Shown: positions 46,704 to 58,563 of the stretch, piece by piece
Layout of the letters: each line of letters begins with the position of its first letter
Numbering within the stretch: the stretch's first letter is position 1
Assembly (NCBI GenBank): GCA_013400115.1
Contig: VXBP01003488.1
Location: 124,001 to 188,000, forward strand
From: Rhinopomastus cyanomelas
Taxonomy: Eukaryota > Chordata > Aves > Bucerotiformes > Rhinopomastidae
Reading direction: 5' to 3'
DNA: 64,000 nucleotides
The notes under the pieces: generated by a model
Told to the model about the DNA's origin: nothing
The model's input: only the letters and a program-made list of their open reading frames with translations
Database searches by the model: none
Made by a program: the position numbers and the translations under genes

Positions 46704-47929
46704 ACCATACATGCAGGAGAAATCTGCTTAGTGGGCCTCACAGTCCTGTGAAGATGCTTTTCAGACATCAAGGGCTCTGCCATGTGGGATGTGGACAACA
46801 TGGACACTGTAGAACTGGTTAAAGTTTGTGCTCAGTATTGGCAGCAAACAGGGGAAATTGAGTTGAATCACACATGGGCAGGATGACACGGGGTGTCAGC
46901 ACCAGAACAAGTAAAAGTTCTCTGTCCCCTCACAGCGTCTTTGGAGAAATCGGTCTGTACCCTGCAGAGTTCAAATTAAAACGTGAACTTGTGGGCAGTT
47001 CTTCGTGTGAGATGTTAGTGGAACTGGCTGCTCTGCTGACACTGCTGGATACCTCTGTGATCGTTTGCTGGGGGTTTCATGCTGGCCAGCCTGTCTTGGA
47101 GACTGACTGCAGTGTCCCAAGGAAAGGAGCTACTTCAAACAGCACCATCCAGGGTGAAATAATAACAAAATTAAATCCAAGGCAGAAATCCAAGGCAGAC
47201 TTCAGGCACTTCCAGGGTAAACGTGGGGACCGAAAGTTGAAAGCGCTGGCAGTAACCTGCAGCTTCTGAGAACTTAACTCTGTCTCACATGTTTTACAAC
47301 TTCCCTGTGAAATTAGACTCGAATTTGGTCAGGAAGCCCTTTGGCCAAACACTGGGATAAAGGCACAAGGCTGTGCTGAGAGCTGTCAGGTGTTAGCGTT
47401 TCCATTTGAACCTGAGAGCTTGGAAACAGAGATGGGGAGCAAATTGTGTTCCCTCCCTCCAGTGGTGAGATAAACGCCGGGCAGGGGCAGACTGGCCACA
47501 GTTAGAACCCCTGGTTGGTCAGTGATTTGCAGAGTGTCTCTCTGTGCACAGAAAGGACTGGAGCTCCTTCCCCTGGAGCAGCAGCACAAGTGCTGTGGGA
47601 TGGCAGTGCCAGTGGTAGGTGCTGTAGGATTCATCATGACTCATAGTTCTTTGAGTGGTTGAAGTACCTCCTAGGCTTCAAATCTTCAAACCCAGAGCCT
47701 GGGCAATCTCCTTGCTGGTGGCTGTGTTGGTGCTGAGGTGCTGAATGATAAAATGCTGCAGTAATCATCTGTGAAGTCAGGTTTTTGCAGCTGCCCAGGT
47801 GTCATCAGTTTTGTGGCCACAGCACGGACCCCCTGGAGCAGTGAGCACCCGCAGGCTGCAAGCTGAGCAGGGGAGATTTCCACAGCAAACTCTTCATCCC
47901 TTAAATACTTGTTTTCTGTAGGGAATGCA

Positions 47930-48632
47930 TCCGCGAACAGAGAACCCTTGTGCCAAGGCGTCAGGGCACACATCCTGCCGCCGGCTGCGCTCTGCACAGC
48001 ACCCGGGGCTGCAGAGGAATTTCGTGGGGCTTTAGCTCTGGGCAGTTTGATAGCAGCGGAAGAGAGCGGACGCTGAGGAATCAGCTCTCCTTGAGCCGAG
48101 CTGAGTTCCAGGCATGCGATGGCAGTTTGCTCTCTGGTTTTTTTCTCCCCTCCCGAGCTGAAGCAGCAGCCTGGTGAGCAGTGCCGGAGCACAGTCCCTG
48201 CATGCATTCCCTCCCTTCCCTCCCGCGCTGTTTCTCTTGGCTCTTGTTAAACTCCACGGCTTGTCTTGTGGGACCTTTCCAATGAGAGAACGAGCGAGGG
48301 AGAAAGGAACACCGCGGATTTCTCTGCAGCGCAAATTGAGCATGAAATGGGCAGTGTGGAAACGGCAAGCGGGGCTGGGGAGGCAGATCTTGAATTCTAT
48401 TCATAGGCACATTCATCCGAAGAGGCAGCGGCAACACCAGGAAGAGAGGAGAGTGACCGAACCGACTGTGGGGAGTTTAATTTGATTTTGCCCAGCCTGG
48501 AGTTGTTGTGTTTCGGAGCTGATGCCGGCGAGGTTTTTTCAATTAGTTGCTGGGAAGCCACGGAGAGACCTGGAATTGTTAGGCCTTGGCTAGGGGTGCC
48601 ATCCATGGGAAGAATAGCTCATTGTGGCAGGG
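47930..48632 (+). promoter_or_regulatory. CpG-rich block with possible alternative first exon
   Basis: By eye this stretch holds about thirty CG dinucleotides, far denser than the surrounding intron, and includes a run CCCTCCCTTCCCTCCCGCGC near 48208 typical of TATA-less promoters. At its right end GGCAGGG is followed by GTAAGT (48633-48638), an excellent donor on the + strand, the same strand as ARHGAP32. No good acceptor is obvious upstream, as expected of a first exon. ATGs inside are short: one at 48522 opens a 23-codon frame closed at 48591-48593, another at 48605 runs into the donor. ARHGAP32 is known to have shorter isoforms that lack the N-terminal PX region and use an internal promoter, so an alternative first exon here is plausible. 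No transcript evidence is available to me. Confidence 0.4.
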
Positions 48633-51326
48633 GTAAGTAGCTCGCAGCTTTTCAGAGATCCTCTATACTTGATATAAGATCCATTTTGTTTACGGGCACA
48701 GTACAATAACAATGACACTGAAATAATCCCAAGGGGCAGAACGCCCTAAGGATGGCATCGGGTGCTTGTGGGCCAATAAAGACCCAATTCACAAGGCCAC
48801 GGGACAGGCAGCAGCGCTTTCTCTGCAGGATGAGCCGGCGGAGCGTGCAGGGGGAGTTCATGGCACCGGTGTGCAGCCTGCCTGGCACTGCAGCTCTGAA
48901 GGTCGGGGTAATGCTAACTGTCTCTCCTTTAGCTTAACCTGTGGCTGTGGGGAAGGTATTTTGCAGCGGGACAGTGGGTCTGCAAGCCATTTGAATGGGG
49001 TGTAGGGAATTCACTGGCAGTGGGCTGGGCAACATCCCAGCTCAGCAGAAGCGAGAGGCTGCTCAGGTACTCGTTTATAAACTTCTAGTGCTTCCTCTAC
49101 CAATTAGAGACATGAGGGGCCAGCAAAAATAAAGAAAACTGTTGTTTTATTTGTGGGTTCTAGCTGCTACTGCTGCAGTTAATGCCTGGGACACTCCCTT
49201 TGTTGTGGGGGTAGGTTTGGCAAAGGGGTTTTTTTTGTAAAGAGAAGATTTTTTTATTTCCTTGTCTTTGAACTTTCGTGCATCTGTCTTTCAAAATGAA
49301 TGTAAAGTAGTATCTGTTGATAAGGGGGGTTTGCCTGTATACCCCGAACTTCCACCTGGGCACCTCTGTACACCCTTCTCCTGTGCTGGTTTGCGATGCG
49401 GACGGGTGTATATGAGACACAGGTTTGGACAAACCTGTAATTTGGGGCAGAGACGCACAGCTCTCGCTGGAGATGCCATGCTGGCAGGAACCACAGAAGA
49501 ACACCAGAGAGACAGAGCAGTTCCACGTGGTTCCGGGCACTTCTTCATTCATAGCCAGTAAATTATTAACCAGACAAAATCAGTGCCTGGGCTTTCTAGG
49601 AATCACTTGTCTGCATGCCCACCTCTGAAATTCCTGCCACGGGCAGCCCAGCCCTAGTCCAGGCTCTCAGTGAGTGCTGCAGATCAGTCAAAGCAGAGCC
49701 CTGCAGAATCACAGTGAGGGTTGCCAGTGCCCCTTCCTTTGGCCATCATAAGTCTCTATAAGCTTTTAGAACATGTCGTAACGTCTCCCGTTGCTGGCTC
49801 AGCTCTCCTTGTCTTTTGTGTGGGGCAGTTGGACTTAAACCACTTCCTCTTTCCTGCCTGTCTTTGCTCCTTACTTTTCAGCTGTCCCACTAAGGCTTTT
49901 ATCCACTGCACCCAGATTTGCATATGGGAATAAAGGGAACCTCTTCACATCCTTTTCGCCCCTCTGTTAGTTGTGTCAGGCTGAGCAACATCTTTCATGG
50001 CAGTTTTTGGTTAGTGGGCCAAGAGCTGGTGATGCAGCACCCCTGTTACTTACAACTCTGAGCTTCATATTTACCATCAGTGAAAGGAACCAAGAGCTGG
50101 TTTGTGTTTGAGTTCTGTATGTGTGGCTGGGCAGTCAGAGGAGAGGAAGGATTGTGGACTAGTGGCTCTCAGACTGTTTGCATGGCAGCAGCTGAGAGAC
50201 CAAAATTATTTGGAGTCTGTTTGTTTGACTTGTGGCCTTTTCCTGTGCTGATCCTGTATTTCTGTGAGTAGCTGGTTTCTCTTGGTTTTTCTTCTTTGGG
50301 TTTTCTCTTTGTTGTTCTTTTCTTTCTTTTTATCTTTCACACATGAAAAGACAGGAGTTCACAGGAAGCAACTTGGTAGGCTCTGGAGATCTGAGAGACA
50401 AGCTCCTAACACTCACCGTGCAGCCTAATGTGAGTCAGATCTCATGAGTTTAAAAAAGAACAAGAAGTTCAAAATCCCCCGCCTGGTCCAGAGGTGCTGT
50501 TTGCTCTCAAAACAGCCCTTTCTGTACAGGCACTCAGCTATGTGTTCAAACCCTTTTTACATCCAAACCAGAGCAAACCCAATGTTTGTTGGACCTGGAG
50601 GTGTCTGTGCCAGGAACGGCCACAGTGTTTGAGAGGATGGTGTCAGCGGTGCCGTACTAACCCTGCTCTGGGACTTCCTGTGGGCTGACTTCCATCCTAG
50701 TTGTGCTGGCAAAACCCTCTTATTCCTCTGTGTTTAATCCCATGATTTGTCACTGGTGAAGGACTAGCTGGAGTCAGTGACAGGTTCTGTTTGTTTATCT
50801 TGTAGTTTCTAATCCCTGAAGTGTTTGTCTGTGCAGAAAGCACATGGACCTTTACGCTGGTGCTTCAAGGCTGCCGGAGCTGGGCTAGTGTGGTGTTGGG
50901 AATGGCCTAATAAGCTCTTTTGAGCATGAGTTTGCAGAAGGAACCCGATTGCCTGCAGCCATCCGTGCACTGAGACACTCTCTGGCACTGATTCCCCAAC
51001 TGTGGCCACTTACTGACTGCAGGGACTTTCCGTGTTGGCACCATGTGTAACTTATTACCCCATTCTCTGTCTGGTGAAGTACAGCCACCCAATGTCCACG
51101 GTGAACATTGCTTTGGGAGGCCCTGCTCGCTGTTCTGTCTCATTGATGTCTTCTGGAGCCCCAAAGACTGGGGGTTGTTTCCCCTGTGGAAAAAGGAGGA
51201 GAAAATGAGGTCATCACTGAATCCAAAAACCTACAAGAAAGAAAATAAGTGAAGGAAATCTGACAGTGGCTCTGTATTTCTCCAACATCTCCCCAAATTT
51301 CTTGACATACAAAAAAGATGGATTCT

Positions 51327-51398
51327 CCTGCTCTGGCAGGGTAGTTGGACTAGATGCTCATTCAAGGGCCTTTCCAACCCTGCCTTTCTGTGATTCTC
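51327..51398 (+). mobile_element. CR1 LINE 3'-end stub
   Basis: CTCCTGCTCTGGCAGGGTAG, TTGGACTAGATGCTCATTCA, CTTTCTGTGATTCT; directly followed by a second sense CR1. Confidence 0.85.
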
Positions 51399-51399
51399 T

Positions 51400-51807
51400 T
51401 ATGAGGACAGGCTGAGAGAGCTGGGGTTGTTCCACCTGGAGATCAGAAGGCTCCAGGGGAATTATATAGCGACATTCCAGTCCCTAAAAGGGGCTGCCAG
51501 GACCCTGGGGAAGACTTATCGAGGTCGGAGAGGAATGGGACAAGGGGTCATGGTTTGAAGCTGGAAAAGGGCAAATTGAGGCTGGAAAAGAGGAAGAAGT
51601 TGTTTAATCTGAGGCTGGGGGATCCCTGGAACAGACTGCCCAGAGAGGTGGTGGAGGCCCCATCCCTGGAGCTATTCAAGGTCAGGCTGGCTGGGGCTCT
51701 GGGCAACCTGGTCTGGTGAGTGCTGACCCTGCTTGTTGTAGGAGAGTTGGACTACATGGCCTTTAAAAGTCCTTTCCAACCCAACACAGTCTATGATTTT
51801 GTGATTC
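51400..51807 (+). mobile_element. CR1 LINE 3' fragment
   Basis: TGAGGACAGGCTGAGAGAGC, GGGGTCATGGTTTGAAGCTG, GGAACAGACTGCCCAGAGAG, ending GATTTTGTGATTCT. Fifth type, very similar to 44430-44983. Confidence 0.94.
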
Positions 51808-52605
51808 TGCTTCATATGAAAAAGTTGAAAAATCCAGGTTTCACTCAGCTAAGGCCTTCAGCCTGGTGACGTTTGTCTAAAAGCTACTCGGACCAACCCC
51901 AGGTTAGGTCTCTTATCGCACTGACATTGTTTCTGTAGTCTGGAATGCGTGGAGTGAGGAAGTTCCTTAACAGCCAGTTTATATAGAATTTCAAAGACAA
52001 ACCCACTAAATTCCAACTGGCAAACCCACAGGTGGCAAAAGCAGCTTCTGGAGCGCTCCAGGATGTTCCATCCTCTTTGCTGATCACTGAGTGCCTCAGG
52101 CACTGCTCTGCGTGCAGCCGCGGGGGGTGCTGCACTAGTTTGTTTTTAATAACATCAGATATTTTCACTTCAAGAAACCAGTCTCTTTTCAGACCCAAAG
52201 AAGCTGTTTTTTGCCTAATGGAGTCCCTAATGGTTGCATCTGAGAAGTCCGTATGAATATTTAATGGCTTGTGAAGATTGACCTTCTTACATGTTTAGAG
52301 GAAATAGAAGGGTGAGGCCACGTGAGAAAATACTTGCAACTTGATCCTTCAAAATCTGGGAGAAGTATCTCTGATATAACTCCTTGAGATTTTATGTCTC
52401 AACAAGCTTCAGCATCAAACACACTTGGCCTAAGAACTAAAACAAACTCCAGCAGCACATCCACACGCTGTGCTGGCAGCTCCGCCTGAAATCACAGGTT
52501 GGCAGTCGGGTTTTGTGCCTGCAGTGAGAGTCAGATGAAATGAGTTACTCCCCATTTCATCTTCAGGGAAGCATGAACTGTGCTTCGAGACTGAGAGCAG
52601 CATCA

Positions 52606-52775
52606 GAGCTGCCCAAGGAGGGGGTTGAATTGCCATCTTTGAATGTGTTTCACAGTCATGGAGATCTGGAGCTCAGGGACAGGATTTAGAGTGGTTTGGG
52701 ACAGTTGGGTTAAGAGTTTCACTTGATGATCTTGAAGGTCTTTTCCAACCTGAGTGATTCTGTGATTCTTTGGTT
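52606..52775 (+). mobile_element. CR1 LINE 3' fragment
   Basis: GGGGGTTGAATTGCCATCTT, TCATGGAGATCTGGAGCTCA, GAGTGATTCTGTGATTCTTT. Fourth type. Confidence 0.92.
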
Positions 52776-53017
52776 ACAAAGACATAGGAGTTGGGGAGAC
52801 TCTACCTCTTCAACTACACATGGGGCTGGAAAGAGTAGAAGTCACAAGGAATCATGTTCTGTCTCCTCTTGCTCTGTGGCACTGGAATCATGTTTTGCCC
52901 AGTTTCACATTTATTTTGTTTTGCAGCTGTAGCTGATAGACATTCCTTCATGTTCCTTATCTCTTACGTGTGTCTGATTAACCACCTTCAGTACTCAGAG
53001 TAAAACTGGCACCGGTC

Positions 53018-54022
53018 ACAGAATCACAGAACCACTGGGGCTGGAAGAGCCCTCTGATCGTGTCCAGCCCAGCCCAAGACCTAACATCATCACACTGGCC
53101 ACACCAGGGCACTAAGGGCCACAGCCAGACTATCCTTGCAGATCTCCAAGCATGGGGACTCTACCACTGCCCTGGGAAGTCCATTCCAGGGTCTGATCCC
53201 TCTTTCCGCGAGGAAGGACTTTCTAACATCCAACCTAACAGTCCCCTAGCAGCTTCAAGCCCTGCCCTCTTGTCCTGGCACTGGTTGCCTGTGAGAAGAG
53301 CCTGGCCCCCACCTGACTACAACCTCCCTTCAGGGAGCTGGAGAAGGGGAGACATTCCCTTTTCTCCAGGCTAAACACCCCCAGCTCCCTCAGCCTCTAC
53401 TCATCAGCCTTTCCCCCCAGTCCATTCCTCAGCCTCATTTCTCCTCTGGACCCACCCCAGCCCCTCAACGTCTTTCTTGAAGTGAGGGGCCCCCATTACT
53501 TGAGGAGAGGCCTCCCCAGTGCCCAGTCCAGGGGGAGAATGACGTCCCTAGTCCTGCTGGCCATACTGTTGCTGATCCAAGCCACGATGTCATTGGCCTT
53601 CCAGGTCATCTGGGCACCCTGCTGGCTCCTGTTCAACTGGTTGTCAGCCAGTCCTGCCAGGTCCCTCTCGGCCCGGCTGCTCTCCAGCCACTCATCCCCT
53701 GATTTGTAGCTGCAGGAGTTTCCTGTGGCCAAGGTGCAGGACCCTGCCCTTGGCCCTGTTAAACCTCAGCCTATTGGCCTCTGCCCATTGACCCAGATTG
53801 TCCAGATTTCTCCACAGCATCTTCCTCCCCTCCATCAGATCGACACTTCTCCCCGAACTTGATGTCATCCATGAATTTACCAAGGGTAGATTGAATCTCC
53901 ACACCCAGGTCATCAGTAAAGGTGTTGAATAGAACTGGGCCCAGCACTGATCACTGGGGAACACCATTGGTCACTGGACACCAACTGGATGCAGCACCAT
54001 TCACCACCACTCTCTGTGCCTG
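53018..54022 (-). mobile_element. CR1 LINE, ~1 kb, with remains of the coding region
   Basis: Reverse copy from GTCACAGAATCACAGAACCA inward to CATTCACCACCACTCTCTGT. On the minus strand, 53692-53967 translates to QWAEANRLRFNRAKGRVLHL, the C-terminal reverse transcriptase region of CR1 ORF2. The frame is broken elsewhere and the 5' half is absent, so it cannot move on its own. Confidence 0.95.
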
Positions 54023-54901
54023 TAAAACCATCAGGTTAGGAGCTGCTCTGACTGCCGTGAAGTCTTCCCTGGCATGTAGCTACATCAGCACACCATCCCC
54101 TCTGCACATCACGACGAAGGGGTGCTTCTGCACCTTCACATTCACAAACACCCAGTGAGTAACACCCCAGGATGTTGTTCCTCAGCTGAGAGGCATATGC
54201 TGGAAAATCCTTTTAAAACCAGCCCTACAAAGTGACCCAAAGGAGACCTGCGCTTGGGCTTGTAGGGCAGATCTGGAACCAGTGCTGCATCGAGTTAAAG
54301 CACCTTCTGTAGGGTTTGTATCTGCCCTTTTCTCTGTCTGTGCAGATTTATAAATGACAGTAGGATTTATTAGTCCTGAAAAATGAAGCTCAGCTGAAGA
54401 GATGCTGACTGCTGAATAATCACGCTGCCAGAGGAAAGCATTGTCTCATGGGATTTGCGAGTTTAAAGTAGTTCTGAAGGTAACTACAGGCAAAACACAC
54501 ATCCCACAACCTTTAACATTTCTATAGTGCTTGTACCCACAGGAAATTTTCCCTTCTAAGCACTCCTGCACTTTGGAGGGCACTCCTGTCTGTTAGGAAG
54601 AGAATTTAATGCAGTGTTTAATTTCACCTCCATCACTGGTATCCTCCTCCTCCTGGCATGTTCCAAGGACATTTTCTGTGAGACTCTGCACAGTCCAGAG
54701 AGGGAAGTTGGGATATCTTCATGGGAACATTGTGCCTTTTCACTGTGGGAGTGTCTTTGGGTGCTGAAATCACATGGAAATGCAAATCATAGCTGCCCAG
54801 GGAACATCAACACAAATAGCAGCAAACTTACATGATCAACGGAGGGGATCCTGCACCTCTGCTCTGTTCTTGTGAGACTCCATGTGGAGTCCTCAATGTG
54901 A

Positions 54902-55870
54902 GAATCACAGAATCACAGGACATTAGGGATTGGAAGGGACCTCGAAAGATCATCCAGGCCAATCCCCCTGACACAGCAGGATCCACTAGATCCAGTCACA
55001 TAGGAACATGTCCAGGAGGGTTTTAAATTTCTCCAAAGAAGGAAATTCCACAATCCCCTGGGCGGCCCCTTATAGTGCTCTGTCACCCTCACTGTGAAGA
55101 AGTCTCATGTTTATGTGGTACCTCCTGTGTTCCAGCTCACACCCATGGCCCCTTGTCCTGTCATTGGATGACACTGAGAAGAGCCTAGTTCTATCTTCCT
55201 GATACCCATCCTTCACATATTTATAAACATTCATGAAGTCACCCCCCAGTCTCTTTCTCCAAGCTAAAGAGACCCAGCTCCCTCAGCCTTTCCTCATAAG
55301 GGAGGTGCTTGACTTCTTTCATCATCCTCATTGCTCTGCACTGGACTCTCTCCAGCAGTTCTGTGTCTTTCTGGAACTGAGTGACACAGCATTCCAGATG
55401 TGACCACACAAGGACAAAGTAGATGGGGAGGAGAACCTCTCTCGATCTTCTAACCAGCCCCGTTCTGATCCACCCCAGGATGCCGTTGCCCTTCTTGGCT
55501 ACAAGGGCACATTGCTAGCTCATGATCATCCTGCTGTCCACCGGGGCCCCCAGGTCCTTTTCTCCTACACTGCTCTCCAGCAGGTCAGTTCCCAATCTCT
55601 ACTGGTACCTTAGGTTGTTCTTGCCTAGATACAAGACTCTACACTGCCCTTGTTACATTTAATTAAATTTCTTTCTGCCCAGCTCTCCAGCCTGTCCAGG
55701 TCCAGCAGAATAGCAGCACAGCCTGCTGGGGTGTTGGCTGCTTTTCCCAGCTTTGTGTCATCAGCAAACTTGCTGACAGTGCACCCTAATCCCTCATCTA
55801 AGTTGTTAATGAGTAGATTGAATAGGACTAGTCTCAGTACTGACCCCTGAGGGACTGACTCCCTTTCTAA
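54902..55870 (-). mobile_element. CR1 LINE, ~1 kb, reaching the reverse transcriptase core
   Basis: Third 3'-end type in reverse (AATCACAGAATCACAGGACA). At the inner end the minus strand encodes VPQGSVLRLVLFNLLINNLD and then SKFADDTKLG, the catalytic FADD box of the CR1 reverse transcriptase. Truncated about 55870. Copied, in part, at 57310-58053. Confidence 0.95.
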
Positions 55871-56009
55871 CTCCTCCTGCTTGTTTCCCATGCTGGGTAC
55901 ATTGGTGCACGGGCATTTCAGGGAGCGAGCTGAGCATTCTGATTTCACCCTAGGGTGGTGGGAAGCCTTGTGGTCTTCATCAAGACCAGAGCACTGACCC
56001 ACTGATGCC

Positions 56010-56476
56010 CACCCAAAAGGGCTGGACCTCTTAGAGCAGGTACAGAGGAAGCCACGAGGATGATGAGAGGGCTAGAGCACCTCTCCTCTGGGGACAGGCT
56101 GAGGGAGTTGGGGCTGTTCAGCCTGGAGAAGAGCAGTCTCCAATAGGACCTTACAGCAGCTTCCAGTGCCTGAAGGGGCTGTAGGAAAGCTAGAGAGGGA
56201 CATTTTATGATGAATCTAGTGATAGGACAAGGGGGATGGGTTCAAGCTAAGAGAGAGGAGATTTAGATGAGATCTTAGAAAATTCTTTATGGAGAGGGTG
56301 CAGATGCCCTGGAACAGGTTGCCCAGGAAGGTTGTGGCGGCTCCATCCTGGGAAGTGTTCAAGGCCAGGCTGGATGGGGACCCTGGTCTGGTAAGAGGTG
56401 TCACTGCTCCTGGCAGGGGGCTGGCACTAGGTGATCTCTGAGGTCCTTTCCAGCCCAGACTGTTCAATGATTCTGC
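56010..56476 (+). mobile_element. CR1 LINE 3' fragment, divergent from its left neighbour
   Basis: GGGCTGGACCTCTTAGAGCA, CTGGAACAGGTTGCCCAGGA, TCAAGGCCAGGCTGGATGGG, ending CTGTTCAATGATTCTGC. Second type, sense. Its truncated 5' end faces the truncated 5' end of the CR1 at 54902-55870. Confidence 0.94.
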
Positions 56477-57308
56477 ACAAAAGCACCCTGCGAGAGCTTT
56501 GCGTGCCTCTGCCCTGGTCCTGATGCCAGCCAGGCCTGCGGTGTTTCATTGATCGCTGGGAACCAGTGCCTGACACGCTGTGTAGTGCGGACGGCAGGGA
56601 CGGGCTCTGTGACGCCAAGGCTGGTTTGGAGCTGGAATCTGTGTGGCAGGACAGGAGCTGCTTTTTCCTTTTGGCCTTGTGGAGCTGTGTTTGGGGTTTT
56701 TTTGCTGCTCTTGAGTATCACTTTTGGGCTTCCAAAGGGATGATTCTAAATAGCAGTGAAGAAATGGAGCTTCAGATGCAAAAGTGCTCTTTGAACAAAG
56801 CTTGTCTTTCCTTTCATCATAGCTACAGGATATGCTTGGGTAGAGATGCCGCTGTGTCGGAAATGTTCTTTTCCTGCTCTGAAGCCACACTCGAGAAGAA
56901 AGCAGGAGAAGATGATGTGTGGGAGTATAATTAGTACATTTAGCAAGATAATTCTGGAGAGAGGAAAAAATAGGCCAGATGAATACAGTTGTGCTGTCAG
57001 GGCAACTTGTTAGGAAACGGTTCCCTGTTTGAAACGATTTGCCAACCTGAAATTTCAAATTAATGAAATAAATCTGCAAATCTGTGTGAAATATCAGGGC
57101 TTGAGGGTGCCCCATTACGAGGGAAACTGCTGTAAGTAATGGACTCAGCTGAACGGATGCAAAGTGGAGTTTGAATCACTTGGTGATTTAGGAGATGGTG
57201 AAAGTCTCGTCCATCAGGGACTGGAGCTGAGAGAGGCAAGAAAAGCTTTTCCTTACAACCAGTCTGCATCTCTGAGTTTGGTCCATGTTAAACCTTTTAA
57301 TTTCTCCA

Positions 57309-57309
57309 N
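57309..57309. other. Single N (assembly join)
   Basis: The base is N. Left of it, 57308 is the partner of 59958, which continues into new sequence; right of it the assembly jumps back to material equal to 55123. This marks the end of one contig and the start of an overlapping one. Confidence 0.92.
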
Positions 57310-58053
57310 TCCTGTGTTCCAGCTCACACCCATGGCCCCTTGTCCTGTCATTGGATGACACTGAGAAGAGCCTAGTTCTATCTTCCTGATACCCATCCTT
57401 CACATATTTATAAACATTCATGAAGTCACCCCCCAGTCTCTTTCTCCAAGCTAAAGAGACCCAGCTCCCTCAGCCTTTCCTCATAAGGGAGGTGCTTGAC
57501 TTCTTTCATCATCCTCATTGCTCTGCACTGGACTCTCTCCAGCAGTTCTGTGTCTTTCTGGAACTGAGTGACACAGCATTCCAGATGTGACCACACAAGG
57601 ACAAAGTAGATGGGGAGGAGAACCTCTCTCGATCTTCTAACCAGCCCCGTTCTGATCCACCCCAGGATGCCGTTGCCCTTCTTGGCTACAAGGGCACATT
57701 GCTAGCTCATGATCATCCTGCTGTCCACCGGGGCCCCCAGGTCCTTTTCTCCTACACTGCTCTCCAGCAGGTCAGTTCCCAATCTCTACTGGTACCTTAG
57801 GTTGTTCTTGCCTAGATACAAGACTCTACACTGCCCTTGTTACATTTAATTAAATTTCTTTCTGCCCAGCTCTCCAGCCTGTCCAGGTCCAGCAGAATAG
57901 CAGCACAGCCTGCTGGGGTGTTGGCTGCTTTTCCCAGCTTTGTGTCATCAGCAAACTTGCTGACAGTGCACCCTAATCCCTCATCTAAGTTGTTAATGAG
58001 TAGATTGAATAGGACTAGTCTCAGTACTGACCCCTGAGGGACTCCCTTTCTAA
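57310..58053 (-). mobile_element. CR1 LINE, assembly copy of 54902-55870
   Basis: The same element without its 3' tip, again encoding SKFADDTKLG on the minus strand. It probably does not exist as a separate locus. Confidence 0.9.
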
Positions 58054-58192
58054 CTCCTCCTGCTTGTTTCCCATGCTGGGTACATTGGTGCACGGGCATT
58101 TCAGGGAGCGAGCTGAGCATTCTGATTTCACCCTAGGGTGGTGGGAAGCCTTGTGGTCTTCATCAAGACCAGAGCACTGACCCACTGATGCC

Positions 58193-58562
58193 CACCCAAA
58201 AGGGCTGGACCTCTTAGAGCAGGTACAGAGGAAGCCACGAGGATGATGAGAGGGCTAGAGCACCTCTCCTCTGGGGACAGGCTGAGGGAGTTGGGGCTGT
58301 TCAGCCTGGAGAAGAGCAGTCTCCAATAGGACCTTACAGCAGCTTCCAGTGCCTGAAGGGGCTGTAGGAAAGCTAGAGAGGGACATTTTATGATGAATCT
58401 AGTGATAGGACAAGGGGGATGGGTTCAAGCTAAGAGAGAGGAGATTTAGATGAGATCTTAGAAAATTCTTTATGGAGAGGGTGCAGATGCCCTGGAACAG
58501 GTTGCCCAGGAAGGTTGTGGCGGCTCCATCCTGGGAAGTGTTCAAGGCCAGGCTGGATGGGG
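58193..58562 (+). mobile_element. CR1 LINE, assembly copy of 56010-56379
   Basis: Identical by eye to the first copy and cut by the N at 58563 before its 3' end. Confidence 0.9.
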
Positions 58563-58563
58563 N
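58563..58563. other. Single N (assembly join)
   Basis: The base is N. The sense CR1 on its left stops at CTGGATGGGG, and the sequence on its right restarts 467 bases earlier in the same unit (CATTTCAGGGAGCGAGC). Confidence 0.92.

Larger units (their letters stand above)
57310..58562 (+). repeat. Near-identical copy of 55123-56379 (probably spurious)
   Basis: Offset 2187, falling to 2183 after a 4-bp difference (GGGACTGACTCCC at the original, GGGACTCCC here). It contains a CR1 (57310-58053, minus) and part of another (58193-58562, plus). Bounded by single N on both sides, it behaves like a small contig that belongs on top of the first copy. Confidence 0.93.

Noticed and set aside
47686..48207. 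Minus-strand frame of 173 codons in the CpG-rich block
   Set aside because: GC-rich sequence lacks stops by chance; no family similarity, and the block's best splice site is on the other strand.
51181..51252. Lysine-rich frame WKKEEKMRSSLNPKTYKKEN considered as the missing PX exon
   Set aside because: It does not match the expected ARHGAP32 sequence and lacks a proper donor.
53018..55870. Retroviral polymerase
   Set aside because: The reverse transcriptase motifs (FADD box, VPQGSVL) are those of CR1 LINE ORF2; no LTR, primer-binding site or protease/integrase sequence is seen.
56546..57115. Minus-strand frame of 189 codons, seen again at 59196-59765
   Set aside because: It appears twice only because the assembly is repeated here, so the identity is not evidence of conservation. 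No known domain.
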